Positions 19,549 through 28,294 of a stretch of 64,000 bases of DNA are shown one piece after another (the stretch's first letter is position 1; each line of letters starts with the position of its first letter). The DNA comes from an uncultured Azospirillum sp. Lineage in GTDB: Bacteria; Pseudomonadota; Alphaproteobacteria; RF32; CAG-239. The position numbers and the translations under genes are program-made. The stretch is from assembly GCA_900542055.1 (NCBI GenBank), contig UQMA01000001.1, positions 1 through 64,000 on the forward strand. Reading direction: 5' to 3'. The notes under the pieces are model-generated. The model made no database searches. It was given only the letters and a program-made list of their open reading frames with translations, and had not been told where the DNA came from.

Positions 19549-19590
19549 AAATGGCGGTATTTTATCTAACTAAAATATCGCCATTTTAAT
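19549..19590 (+). terminator. Stem-loop between rpsB and tsf
   Basis: AAATGGCGGTATTTTA / TAAAATATCGCCATTT, 16-base arms with one mismatch, 6-nt loop and TTAAT tail. Probably reduces or ends read-through from rpsB into tsf. Confidence 0.75.
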
Positions 19591-19616
19591 TAAAACACAA
19601 AATTTGGGGAAAATTA

Positions 19617-20546
19617 ATGAGCGAAATTACAGCCGCTAAAGTAAAAGAATTAAGAGAATCAACCGGTGCCGGTATGCTTGATTGCAAAAAAGCTTTGGTT
19701 GAAACTAATGGCGATATGGAACAAGCCGTAGATTGGCTGCGCAAAAAAGGTTTGGCATCTGCCGCTAAAAAATCCAGCCGCGTTGCTGCCGAAGGTTTGG
19801 TTGCTGTTGCTGTTGACGGCAACAAAGGCGCCATTGTTGAAGTTAACTCCGAAACCGACTTCGTTGCCAAAAATGAAATGTTTCAGGAATATGTTGAAGA
19901 TGCAGCTAAAGTTGCTCTTGCCAGCCACGGCGATATCTGCGACATGAAAAACTTTAACTGCCCGAAATGTGGCAAAACATTTGCAGAACGCTTGACAGAC
20001 TTGATCGCCAAAATCGGTGAAAATATGACCTTGCGCCGCGCACAAATGGTTGAAGTTGATAACGGTGTTATTGCTTCTTATGTTCACAATGTTACTCGTG
20101 GCAACCTCGGCAAAATCGGCGTTTTGGTAGCTTTGGAATCGAATGCCGCCGACAAAGCAAAATTGGCTGAACTCGGTAAACATTTGGCCATGCATATTGC
20201 CGCTTCACGTCCGTTATTCCAGACAATTGCTTCTGTAGATCCGGCAGCAGTTGAACGTGAAAAAGCTATTTTCAGCGAACAGGCTAAAGCTTCTGGCAAA
20301 CCTGAAAACATCATTGAAAAAATGATTGAAGGCCGTATCAAAAAATACTACGATGAAGTTGTATTTGAAGAACAGGCTTACATTATGGATCCGGACAAAA
20401 AAATCAAACAAGTTATCGCCGATACTGCTAAAGAACTCGGTGCAGACATCAAAGTTAAAGAATTTGTTTGCTTCAAACTCGGTGAAGGCATCCAGAAAAA
20501 AGAAGAAGATTTTGCAGCTGAAGTTGCCGCACAATTGGCAAAATAA
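19617..20546 (+). CDS. tsf: Elongation factor Ts
   Basis: Nucleotide exchange factor for EF-Tu. UBA-like N domain with the V-K-x-L-R-E-x-T-G-A-G-M-x-D-C-K-K-A-L signature, then T-D-F-V-A-K-N near residue 80 and the dimerisation core (G-E-N-M-x-x-R-R). 309 aa. Odd: between the two halves of the core lies H104, C108, C115, C118 in H-x3-C-x6-C-x2-C spacing (F-N-C-P-K-C-G-K-T-F), which looks like a small zinc knuckle not usual in EF-Ts. Ends in a strong terminator. Confidence 0.96.
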   Translation: MSEITAAKVKELRESTGAGMLDCKKALVETNGDMEQAVDWLRKKGLASAAKKSSRVAAEGLVAVAVDGNKGAIVEVNSETDFVAKNEMFQEYVEDAAKVALASHGDICDMKNFNCPKCGKTFAERLTDLIAKIGENMTLRRAQMVEVDNGVIASYVHNVTRGNLGKIGVLVALESNAADKAKLAELGKHLAMHIAASRPLFQTIASVDPAAVEREKAIFSEQAKASGKPENIIEKMIEGRIKKYYDEVVFEEQAYIMDPDKKIKQVIADTAKELGADIKVKEFVCFKLGEGIQKKEEDFAAEVAAQLAK

Positions 20547-20562
20547 CTTCCGTTTTATCTTC

Positions 20563-20597
20563 AAAAAAAGCTCCGTTTTAAAAACGGAGCTTTTTTA
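20563..20597. terminator. Bidirectional terminator after tsf
   Basis: AAAAGCTCCGTTTT / AAAACGGAGCTTTT with flanking A and T runs; shared with the convergent 139-aa gene. Confidence 0.92.
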
Positions 20598-20616
20598 GTA
20601 CAAATAAAAACATTGA

Positions 20617-21036
20617 TTAGCAGCAAGGCAGATCCGCAACTTTTATTTTGAGAATCTCAAGCACAAAATCATACACAGGCTGCAAATCGGGATCATCGGC
20701 CAGAGCTTGTTTCAGTCTGCCTTCAACTAAAATCAAATCTATCACCGGCAATGATTGTAAAACAATAATCATCAACTCGGGATTAGCGCAGATTTCATCA
20801 ACTGAAGTATTAATGCCGCGGCGATAAAATTCTTGCTGAATTTTACCATAGTATGACAAACATTCTTTAGCTGCTGACCTAACGCTTTCAGGAAGGTTAA
20901 GGACCATTGTTACAGTTGACTGAATAACATCAAGCGTGTTCTGATACTCAGCCAATGTTAATAGATCTGTTTCTTCAAAATTGAGTGTTTGCAAATTTTT
21001 AAGCAAAGAACCCAAATCAATTTCAAGATAATCCAT
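20617..21036 (-). CDS. Uncharacterised helical protein
   Basis: 139 aa, not recognised. Acidic, leucine-rich and probably all helical, no signal or membrane segment. Ends in a pair of Cys (C-C at the C terminus). No clear ribosome site before the ATG. Shares a terminator with tsf and lies downstream of dnaJ (78-nt gap), so it could be a second gene of the dnaJ transcript. Confidence 0.5.
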   Translation of the reverse strand: MDYLEIDLGSLLKNLQTLNFEETDLLTLAEYQNTLDVIQSTVTMVLNLPESVRSAAKECLSYYGKIQQEFYRRGINTSVDEICANPELMIIVLQSLPVIDLILVEGRLKQALADDPDLQPVYDFVLEILKIKVADLPCC

Positions 21037-21113
21037 ACGCTATATGATAATCGGTTAATAATATTCTGCGATATGCAATTTAGCGCAAAAACAGATAAAA
21101 AACAAGTCCAATA

Positions 21114-22250
21114 TCAAGCGGCTTTAAACATATCCTTTATGCGGTTAAAAAAGTTTTTTTCTTCAGGCAAACAATTATCTTCACCTGAAATTTTTCTAAA
21201 TTCTTCCAAAATTTCTTTTTGGCGGGCATTCAAGTTTACCGGCGTTTCCACTTTTATTTCAGCCCATAAATCTCCTTTTTGAGTAGCACGCAAACGCGGC
21301 ATGCCTTCGTTTCGTATTTTCAAACGTTGTCCGCTTTGAGTTCCTGCCGGAATTTTAAGCTCCAATTTTCTTCCATCGACCGAAGGAATTTCTATTGTTC
21401 CGCCCAAAGCAGCGCAAGCCATCGAAACAGGAACCCGCACAAATAAATCACTTCCCTGACGTTCATAGAGTTTATGGCCTTTAACATTCACAAAAACATA
21501 CAAATCGCCGTTCATTCCGCCGCGTATTCCTGCAGCTCCTTCACCGGTAACGCGAATACGCGTGCCATCATCGATACCGGCCGGAATTTTGATTTTTAAT
21601 TCTTTTTTATATTTGATATAGCCGTTACCGTTACAATCAGGGCATTTATCGGTCACTTTCCGTCCGCTGCCATGACAATCGGGGCAAACTGTTTCCATAA
21701 TCATAAAACCATGTTGCCGATGTACGCGTCCGCTTCCGCCGCACGACTGACAAACAGGAGCTTCTTTTCCGTCTTTTGTTCCGTGCCCATGACAAGTTTC
21801 GCAAGCTTTTGTCGTATTAAAAGAAATCGTCTTTTCCAGCCCCGCATAAGCTTCTTCCAGACTTACTTCCAAATCATAACGCAAATCTTCGCCGTTTTGC
21901 GCTGATGAAGGAGAGCGCCGAGATTGTCCGCCGCCCATAAAATCAGAAAACACTTCAGAGAAAATATCTGCAAAACCGCCTGCCCCGCCGAAATTAAAAT
22001 CAAACGGATTGGCTCCGCCGCCTTGTTCAAAAGCTGCATGCCCATAACGATCGTATGCTGCACGCTTTTGCTCGTCTTTTAAAACTTCATAAGCTTCGTT
22101 AATATCTTTAAATTTGGCTTCAGCCTCAGCATTCCCTGCATTGCGGTCAGGATGGTATTGCATAGCCAAACGGCGGTATGATTTTTTTATTTCTTCGGCT
22201 GTTGCGGTTTTAGACACTTCAAGAACTTCGTAATAATCTTGCTTATTCAT
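21114..22250 (-). CDS. dnaJ: Chaperone DnaJ (Hsp40)
   Basis: Co-chaperone that delivers substrates to DnaK and stimulates its ATPase. J domain with H-P-D (residues about 33-35), Gly/Phe linker, then four zinc motifs ([32 protein letters not shown]) near 140-205, and the C-terminal substrate domains. 378 aa is full length. dnaK is not adjacent; its other partner grpE is at 39.2 kb. Confidence 0.96.
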   Translation of the reverse strand: MNKQDYYEVLEVSKTATAEEIKKSYRRLAMQYHPDRNAGNAEAEAKFKDINEAYEVLKDEQKRAAYDRYGHAAFEQGGGANPFDFNFGGAGGFADIFSEVFSDFMGGGQSRRSPSSAQNGEDLRYDLEVSLEEAYAGLEKTISFNTTKACETCHGHGTKDGKEAPVCQSCGGSGRVHRQHGFMIMETVCPDCHGSGRKVTDKCPDCNGNGYIKYKKELKIKIPAGIDDGTRIRVTGEGAAGIRGGMNGDLYVFVNVKGHKLYERQGSDLFVRVPVSMACAALGGTIEIPSVDGRKLELKIPAGTQSGQRLKIRNEGMPRLRATQKGDLWAEIKVETPVNLNARQKEILEEFRKISGEDNCLPEEKNFFNRIKDMFKAA

Positions 22251-22428
22251 AGCTTATTTTCCTGATTTTTATAAATTAACTTGCCTATTATTTAGTTTTT
22301 TTAATACTAAAACGCAAGTGCAAATTTACTGTCTTTTCTAAAATTGCCTTTGCTCCGAATAAGCATGCTTGCACATTTGCTTTTAAAGTGTTACTTCAAT
22401 TGTAGTTTTAATTTATGGAAATAGAAAA

Positions 22429-23847
22429 ATGTCTTATGATGTAAAATCATCCAAAGCCGAAGAATTTATTTCACAAGAAGAAATTCTTGCAACTTTGGAT
22501 TATGCCAATCAAAACCGCCACAATGCCGAATTGATTTCAAAAACCATCGACAAAGCTTCCTTATTAAAAGGACTTACTCACCGTGAAGCTTCGCTTTTAT
22601 TAGCTTGCGATCTTCCTGAACAAAATAAAAAAATATTTGATTTAGCCGAGCAAATCAAAAAAGACTTTTATGGAAACCGTATTGTTCTGTTTGCTCCGCT
22701 GTATTTATCAAACTATTGCGTCAACGGATGCACCTATTGCCCTTATCACGCTAAAAACCGCCATATTCCTCGCCTGAAAATGACACAAGAGCAAATTCGC
22801 AAAGAAGTTATCGCCCTGCAAGATATGGGACATAAGCGTCTTGCCATAGAACTCGGAGAAGATCCGATTAACAACCCGATTGAATATGTTTTGGAATCAA
22901 TCAAAACCATTTACGATATCAAGCATAAAAACGGAGCAATTCGCCGTGTAAACGTAAATATCGCGGCAACCAGCGTTGAAAATTACCGCAAGCTTCATGA
23001 AGCCGGTATCGGCACGTATATTTTATTTCAGGAAACATATAACAAAGAAAATTATGAAACTTTGCACCCGACAGGACCAAAACACAACTACGCTTATCAT
23101 ACCGAAGCAATGGACCGCGCCATGGAAGGCGGAATCGATGATGTCGGATTAGGCGTGTTATTCGGATTGTCAACTTATCAGTATGAATTTGCCGGATTGC
23201 TTATGCATGCCGAACATCTTGAAGCTAAATACGGTGTTGGTCCTCATACAATCAGTTTTCCTCGTATTAAACATGCCGACGATATTGATCCAAACGCTTT
23301 TGACAACGCCATAAGCGATGACATTTTCGCAAAAATTATTGCTTGCACCAGAGTTGCCGTTCCTTACACAGGAATGATTATCTCCACCCGCGAAAGCAAA
23401 GAGTGCCGTGAAAAAGTTATACATTACGGCATCAGCCAAATCAGCGGCGGCTCAAAAACTTCTGTCGGCGGTTATGCTGAACCCGAAATAGAAAATGAAT
23501 CTGAACAATTTGATGTCAGCGACAAACGCACTTTGGATGAAGTCGTCAGATGGCTTATGGAAATCGGTTATATTCCAAGTTTTTGCACCGCATGCTACCG
23601 TGCGGGAAGAACCGGTGACCGCTTTATGTCATTTTGCAAATCACGGCAAATTCTTAACTTTTGTCATCCAAATGCTTTAATGACATTAAAAGAATTTTTG
23701 ATTGACTATGCTTCTCCCGAAACCCAAAAAGTCGGTGAAGAGCTTATCAAGCGAGAATTATCGAAAATTCCGAACCCTAATATAAAATCCGTTTGTGAAA
23801 ATAATTTGGAGCAAATCGAAAAAGGCACCCGCGATTTTCGTTTTTAA
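22429..23847 (+). CDS. hydG: [FeFe]-hydrogenase maturase HydG (radical SAM tyrosine lyase)
   Basis: Cleaves tyrosine to give CO and CN- ligands for the H-cluster. Radical-SAM cluster C97-x3-C101-x2-C104 (followed by P-Y-H), and the C-terminal C386-x2-C389-x22-C412 motif (C-T-A-C-Y-R-A-G-R-T-G-D-R-F-M) that binds the auxiliary cluster. This second motif separates HydG from ThiH. 472 aa is typical. It has its own terminator; hydE, hydF and the hydrogenase are not in the window. It implies an anaerobic hydrogen metabolism. Confidence 0.93.
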   Translation: MSYDVKSSKAEEFISQEEILATLDYANQNRHNAELISKTIDKASLLKGLTHREASLLLACDLPEQNKKIFDLAEQIKKDFYGNRIVLFAPLYLSNYCVNGCTYCPYHAKNRHIPRLKMTQEQIRKEVIALQDMGHKRLAIELGEDPINNPIEYVLESIKTIYDIKHKNGAIRRVNVNIAATSVENYRKLHEAGIGTYILFQETYNKENYETLHPTGPKHNYAYHTEAMDRAMEGGIDDVGLGVLFGLSTYQYEFAGLLMHAEHLEAKYGVGPHTISFPRIKHADDIDPNAFDNAISDDIFAKIIACTRVAVPYTGMIISTRESKECREKVIHYGISQISGGSKTSVGGYAEPEIENESEQFDVSDKRTLDEVVRWLMEIGYIPSFCTACYRAGRTGDRFMSFCKSRQILNFCHPNALMTLKEFLIDYASPETQKVGEELIKRELSKIPNPNIKSVCENNLEQIEKGTRDFRF

Positions 23848-23870
23848 ATTTTCAAATATTTTCCATGCGC

Positions 23871-23898
23871 AATAAAGGCGGAAATATCCGCCTTTATT
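23871..23898 (+). terminator. Terminator after hydG
   Basis: Perfect 12-bp stem AATAAAGGCGGA / TCCGCCTTTATT with a 4-nt loop. Confidence 0.85.
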
Positions 23899-23902
23899 TA
23901 TA

Positions 23903-23931
23903 TTGACAGAACAAAGCAATATTCATAAATT
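23903..23931 (+). promoter_or_regulatory. Sigma-70 promoter of the glycosyltransferase gene
   Basis: TTGACA, 17-base spacer, TAAATT; the predicted start of transcription lies about 25 nt before the GTG start. Confidence 0.65.
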
Positions 23932-23961
23932 TACATAATTAATTAATAAATGGAGATTCTC

Positions 23962-24894
23962 GTGACTGAACAACCTCTTGTATCGATAATCGTACCTGTT
24001 TTCAACACTTCGGCTTATCTTGAGCGCTGCTTAGACAGCCTGATCGGGCAAACATTGTATGATATTGAAATTATATGCATTGATGACGGTTCCACAGATA
24101 ACAGCATAGACATCCTTAATACTTATGCGCAAAAAGACCGAAGAATTAAAATTATCCGTCAGCAAAATGCCGGACAATCTGCAGCGCGCAATGCCGGTAT
24201 CAAGGCCGCAAGCGGGCGTTATATCGGTTTTGTTGATTCAGATGATTATGTTGACCTTGATTTTTACGGCAAGTTATATCGCACGGCTATCATTTCAGCT
24301 GCCGGAATTGTTCAAGCCGCGACCCGCCGTATAGGAAAACGCAAAACCAGAGTGCAAAGATGCAAACCTCAACATATAAGAGATTTTGCTGTTGCTCTTC
24401 AAAACTTGAATCACGGAGGAGTTTGGGACAAACTCTATCAAACCGAAATAATAAAAAATCATCGGTTAAAATTTACCGAAGGACGAATTTTTGAAGATAA
24501 TTTGTTTGCAATTCAGGCTTTGTGGTACGGAAAAACCATGCATATTATTTCAAACACATGCTATAATTATGTGTTTAATTCCGATTCAACCACAACATCT
24601 CCTGAAAAGCTACAAAAAAGGAAATCCGACAGTTTAATAATCGCCGAAATGATTATGGATTTTGCCAACAAAAAAATGCCGGCAGGCGAAAAATCTCTAA
24701 TAAAACGTTTCATCCTCAAAAATTTTATTAATCTTGATTTTCTAAATCAGCCGGATTACATGAAAAAATTACAGGAAATACTGCAAGACTATCCTTTATT
24801 GCTGCGAATGAAAATAGTTTATAATCTTAAATATCAAATCAAACGTATTCGCAGAAAAATAAAAAACTTTTTTCAACCTGTAAAAAAAGCATAA
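23962..24894 (+). CDS. Family 2 glycosyltransferase
   Basis: Inverting GT-A enzyme, probably building a surface polysaccharide or LPS sugar. V-S-I-I-V-P-V-F-N near the start, I-D-D-G-S-T-D-N-S near residue 40, G-x-S-A-A-R-N-x-G near 75 and the D-x-D-type F-V-D-S-D-D-Y near 90. I chose GTG at 23962 because GGAG lies 6 nt before it; an in-frame ATG at 23950 would itself contain that box. 310 aa. The last 40 residues are very basic with short hydrophobic patches, suggesting membrane contact. Sugar donor and acceptor unknown. Confidence 0.85.
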   Translation: MTEQPLVSIIVPVFNTSAYLERCLDSLIGQTLYDIEIICIDDGSTDNSIDILNTYAQKDRRIKIIRQQNAGQSAARNAGIKAASGRYIGFVDSDDYVDLDFYGKLYRTAIISAAGIVQAATRRIGKRKTRVQRCKPQHIRDFAVALQNLNHGGVWDKLYQTEIIKNHRLKFTEGRIFEDNLFAIQALWYGKTMHIISNTCYNYVFNSDSTTTSPEKLQKRKSDSLIIAEMIMDFANKKMPAGEKSLIKRFILKNFINLDFLNQPDYMKKLQEILQDYPLLLRMKIVYNLKYQIKRIRRKIKNFFQPVKKA

Positions 24895-24895
24895 A

Positions 24896-24922
24896 AAAAA
24901 TGCCCATCAAGGGCATTTTTTT
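24896..24922 (+). terminator. Terminator after glycosyltransferase
   Basis: AATGCCC / GGGCATT stem, 5-nt loop, seven-T run. Confidence 0.88.
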
Positions 24923-24923
24923 A

Positions 24924-25000
24924 TGGCGTCGACGAGAGGACTCGAACCTCCCACCCACAGTTTAGGAAACTGTTGCTCTATCCTGATGAGCTACGTCGAC
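24924..25000 (-). tRNA. tRNA-Arg (anticodon CCT)
   Basis: 77 nt including encoded CCA. Acceptor GTCGACG / CGTCGAC, anticodon loop TTCCTAA between ACAGT and ACTGT, T loop TTCGAGT. Reads AGG. Confidence 0.96.
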
Positions 25001-25042
25001 ATAAGGAGATAATTATAATAAAAAATCGCTTTATGCAACTGT

Positions 25043-25444
25043 TTATTCTTCACCTTCTATCCACGCGCGGATTCTACTCCATCCATATGAAAAATCACGG
25101 CGAAAACGGCGACGGAAAGCAGCATAATTGGTATCACGCAAAGTTACTGTAACCCAATATCCTCCGACTGCCAAAATAATCAAAACGCCGACCAGCAGAC
25201 CTCCGGCAAAAATCCACATTATTGCTGTAATCAAAGATAGAAAAAAAATCAGCAGCCAAGAATAATTGGCTCCTTTGATAAAATAAATCGAATAAACAAA
25301 CATTGCCAACAAAACAAAAGGGCCCAAAAAAGCAATTAACCGCGCCGGATACTCAAAGCGCCGTAAATTTAAATTAACTGCCCATATTGCTCCGGCGGTC
25401 AAAACGCCGACCACAAACAGCAACACTGAATATAAAGTAGTCAT
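25043..25444 (-). CDS. Four-helix membrane protein, unknown
   Basis: 133 aa with four hydrophobic segments (about 5-25, 35-57, 62-80, 82-102) and a basic Arg-rich tail (R-R-R-F-R-R-D-F) on the cytoplasmic side. Not recognised. Likely a single-gene unit between tRNA-Arg and the lysozyme gene; ATG at 25444. Confidence 0.6.
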   Translation of the reverse strand: MTTLYSVLLFVVGVLTAGAIWAVNLNLRRFEYPARLIAFLGPFVLLAMFVYSIYFIKGANYSWLLIFFLSLITAIMWIFAGGLLVGVLIILAVGGYWVTVTLRDTNYAAFRRRFRRDFSYGWSRIRAWIEGEE

Positions 25445-25584
25445 TGTAAAATTATCCTCAAACGAGGTAAAATTATATACAAAATTTGCATATTTGTCCA
25501 GTTTTTTATATTTGTCTTATAATAAAGCTTCTCTTTATTTTTTTGAAAGAGCATGTTAGTATAATTTATTATGGAGGGTGCAAT

Positions 25585-26595
25585 ATGTCAAAATTAAAAA
25601 CATTTCTGCTATCGGCATTTTTATCCGCAAGTTCTTTTCACGGACAAACTGCAACTGTTTCCGAAAGCAACAATTCAAATGAAAACGCATCGCCTAAAAC
25701 TGAAATTGTCAGCAAACCCAAAAAAGATAATTTTGCACAATACCGACAGGCCGAAAAAATAGCTATTCCAGCGCTCATATTCTTGGAAGGCTGCTCAAAT
25801 GAAGCCTATCAGGATATGTGCAAAATATGGACAATAGGCATAGGCAACACCAAGCATCCCAACGGCTCCCCTGTAAAAAAAGGAGATATATTAAAAGATC
25901 AGGAAGAAATTAACCGCTACGTTATCAGTCATTTTGAAAAAGAAATCTATCCATACTTGAACAAATATATTAAACGTCCGCTTGCTCCGCATGAAATGGC
26001 GGCGGTAATTTGTTTGGCCTATAACTGCGGCGTAGATGCTCTTGGCAGCAATAATGCTAGAATAGCCAAAGCCATAAACAGCAAAAATCAAGATGAAATT
26101 TCCAAAGCATTTTTAACCAGAGTAGCAACCAAGACAAAAAAATTTTCAAATGGACTTGCCATCCGCAGAACCTTGGAATATCTTATTTTCAAAGGTGCGC
26201 TTACCGAAAAGGACATTAAACAGTTTTACATCGGAGGTTATGGTAAACTGAATTATAAAAACATCACAAAAGTTAAGAAAAATAAAAATTTTTACGGACG
26301 GGTTGCCAAAACTGATTTAGCTTGCCTGAATTACATAAAATCCATTTGTTCTCAATCTCCTGATCCAAATTTAATATCCAGTATTTCATGGTACGGAGGA
26401 GATAAAAAAGTCGGCGAATATATGGAAACACGTCAAGAAGAAAGAATGGTTACCAATATTTTTGCTCAATGTACCAAAGCGGCTCTGACATATTTACAAA
26501 AAAACAAAAAAGAAACAGCGGCAGAAAAAACAATTGCACAAGCCGCAAACATTTCTTATACCGCTGTTTCAAAAGCTCAGTCAAATATCCGCTAA
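25585..26595 (+). CDS. Exported GH24 (T4-type) lysozyme-like protein
   Basis: Would cleave the glycan strands of peptidoglycan. The ATG at 25585 has GGAGGG before it and opens a signal peptide (ending near residue 22); the open frame extends further upstream but lacks start signals. Then a disordered Ser/Asn/Lys linker (25-50) and the GH24 domain with the catalytic triad spacing E68, D77, T83 (W-T-I-G-I-G-N-T). Residues beyond about 210 form an extra domain of unknown role. 336 aa, much longer than phage endolysins (about 150-170). No holin or phage genes nearby, so a host cell-wall role is more likely. Its stop overlaps that of the convergent M20 gene. Confidence 0.82.
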   Translation: MSKLKTFLLSAFLSASSFHGQTATVSESNNSNENASPKTEIVSKPKKDNFAQYRQAEKIAIPALIFLEGCSNEAYQDMCKIWTIGIGNTKHPNGSPVKKGDILKDQEEINRYVISHFEKEIYPYLNKYIKRPLAPHEMAAVICLAYNCGVDALGSNNARIAKAINSKNQDEISKAFLTRVATKTKKFSNGLAIRRTLEYLIFKGALTEKDIKQFYIGGYGKLNYKNITKVKKNKNFYGRVAKTDLACLNYIKSICSQSPDPNLISSISWYGGDKKVGEYMETRQEERMVTNIFAQCTKAALTYLQKNKKETAAEKTIAQAANISYTAVSKAQSNIR

Positions 26596-27692
26596 GCTTT
26601 AAACTCTTTCAAAAAGTTTTTTTGAATTTCAGCCAATTGTTCAACACTGTCCCATTCGACATATTCGCCTGAAGCATGCATTCCGTCACCGCTACCCGAG
26701 TGCATAACGACAACCGAACCTTTTTCGGCAAAAGCGCGCGAATCTGTTGCACCGCCGATATATTCAAATTCAATGTTTTTATTTATAACATTTTCGGCAA
26801 TTTTTTTATACTGCAAAATATACTGATTTTTTTCGTCCATAACAACCGGATGAGAAGCTGTTATAATTTTATATTCCGTCCCCGCAACCAAACAAGAAGA
26901 CAACTTTTTTTCTAACTCGGTTACCGATGAGTTTTCGGTTAATCTAAAATCAAGCAAAGCCTCGCAGCTATTAGAAATAACATTGGCAACTTCCCCTCCT
27001 TCTATTTTGGCAAAATGCACCGTATCAATCCAAGTATTGTCAGGACGTTTGGTTTCTTTTGAAAAATAAGGATATAATTTGCGGATATTATTTAAAACCT
27101 GCAACATTTTTTCATTAGCATCTACTCCTTCCCAAGGTGTTGATCCATGAGCTTCCAACCCTTTGGAAATAATTTTAACAAAAACCGGATTTTTACATTT
27201 CGCCACGATTTTTGTTATATCGCCTGCAACATCGACATCAAGCACAACTTTGGCATTAATTTGCGGATTATCTTGTAAAAAGGCATCTAAACCAAAACTG
27301 CCTTTTTCTTCATCAGTTGAAAGCAAAACACCGAAATTCAGCGGAAGATTTTGTTTGATGGTATATTCAAGCGAATTTAGACCGACAGCAGCAAAAGACT
27401 TCATATCAAGAGTTCCTCTGCCGTAAATTTTATTATTTTCTTCTCTGGGAACAAACATATTGTCAGCAGCGGGAACCACATCTAAATGACCGACAACCAA
27501 TACGTCAAAATTCATTCCTTCATGGTTTGAAAGCAGTAAAACCGGCGCCAATTTATCTTTTTGATATAATGTACGGCAAATCTCATTGCCGAATAATCCC
27601 TGCACATATTCAAGACAACGGTTTATTTCCGATAAATTTCCGGTTTCGGTACGAAACTTTATTAAATTTTCAGCAATTTTTTTAAGCTCCAT
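26592..27692 (-). CDS. M20-family metallopeptidase / deacylase
   Basis: Zinc amidohydrolase of the ArgE/DapE/CPG2 family. Metal ligands visible: G-H-L-D-V-V (His, Asp), G-R-G-T-L-D-M-K (bridging Asp), catalytic T-D-E-E-K-G-S and a late H-S-G-S-G-D-G-M-H-A-S-G. A lid/dimerisation domain lies about 160-270. 366 aa fits. Substrate not predictable: acetylornithine, succinyl-diaminopimelate or a dipeptide are all possible. GGAGG before the ATG. Confidence 0.82.
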   Translation of the reverse strand: MELKKIAENLIKFRTETGNLSEINRCLEYVQGLFGNEICRTLYQKDKLAPVLLLSNHEGMNFDVLVVGHLDVVPAADNMFVPREENNKIYGRGTLDMKSFAAVGLNSLEYTIKQNLPLNFGVLLSTDEEKGSFGLDAFLQDNPQINAKVVLDVDVAGDITKIVAKCKNPVFVKIISKGLEAHGSTPWEGVDANEKMLQVLNNIRKLYPYFSKETKRPDNTWIDTVHFAKIEGGEVANVISNSCEALLDFRLTENSSVTELEKKLSSCLVAGTEYKIITASHPVVMDEKNQYILQYKKIAENVINKNIEFEYIGGATDSRAFAEKGSVVVMHSGSGDGMHASGEYVEWDSVEQLAEIQKNFLKEFKA

Positions 27693-27778
27693 TTTTTTCC
27701 TCCCTTTTACTTTTTATTCATCATATTGAACTATGTTTATCCTAATTGTAATAAGAAAAAATTAATGAGGAAAAATAA

Positions 27779-28279
27779 ATGAAAAGATTTTGCCTGATAT
27801 TGTTAGCGCTCGTATATTTCGTTTGTCCGGCCTTTGCACAGGAAGAAGACGGAGATACAGGCCACAATTTACCGCGAATGGCATCTTTTCGCTCCAATCA
27901 CATCAACGCGCGTTCCGGTCCCGGATCACGCTATCCCATTGAATGGATTTACAAACAAAAAAACGCTCCTGTCGAAATTATTGCCGAATTTGAATTATGG
28001 CGAAAAATCAAAGATTGGGAAGGCGCTGAAACTTGGGTGCATAAAGCCATGTTGACCAATAAACGCTGGATAAAAATGACTAAAAAGGAAACCGCAAACA
28101 TATATGCTAAACCGCAATCGGATTCACGTATTATAGCAAAAGTTGAGGATCAGGTTATCGGCAAAATTGAAAAATGCCCCGAACAAAAGGATTTTTGCCT
28201 GATCAAATTTTCAGAATTTGAAGGATGGGTAAACCGCAACGATTTCTACGGTGTTTATCCAAACGAAACCATAAACTAA
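27779..28279 (+). CDS. Exported SH3-domain protein
   Basis: 166 aa. Signal peptide ending at P-A-F-A-Q (about residue 20), then two bacterial SH3-like repeats: one with N-A-R-S-G-P-G-S-R-Y-P (about 44-54) and W-V-H-K-A-M-L, the second with N-I-Y-A-K-P-Q-S-D (about 107) and G-W-V-N-R. Such domains bind peptidoglycan peptides in the periplasm. ATGAGGAAAA box. The secretion ATPase gene starts 15 nt later, so the two are probably co-transcribed. Confidence 0.82.
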   Translation: MKRFCLILLALVYFVCPAFAQEEDGDTGHNLPRMASFRSNHINARSGPGSRYPIEWIYKQKNAPVEIIAEFELWRKIKDWEGAETWVHKAMLTNKRWIKMTKKETANIYAKPQSDSRIIAKVEDQVIGKIEKCPEQKDFCLIKFSEFEGWVNRNDFYGVYPNETIN

Positions 28280-28294
28280 TTTGCGAGAAAACCT

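Noticed and set aside
22251..22428. Imperfect dyad GCAAGTGCAA / TTGCACATTTGC between dnaJ and hydG
   Set aside because: Arms differ in length and spacing; too weak to call an operator.
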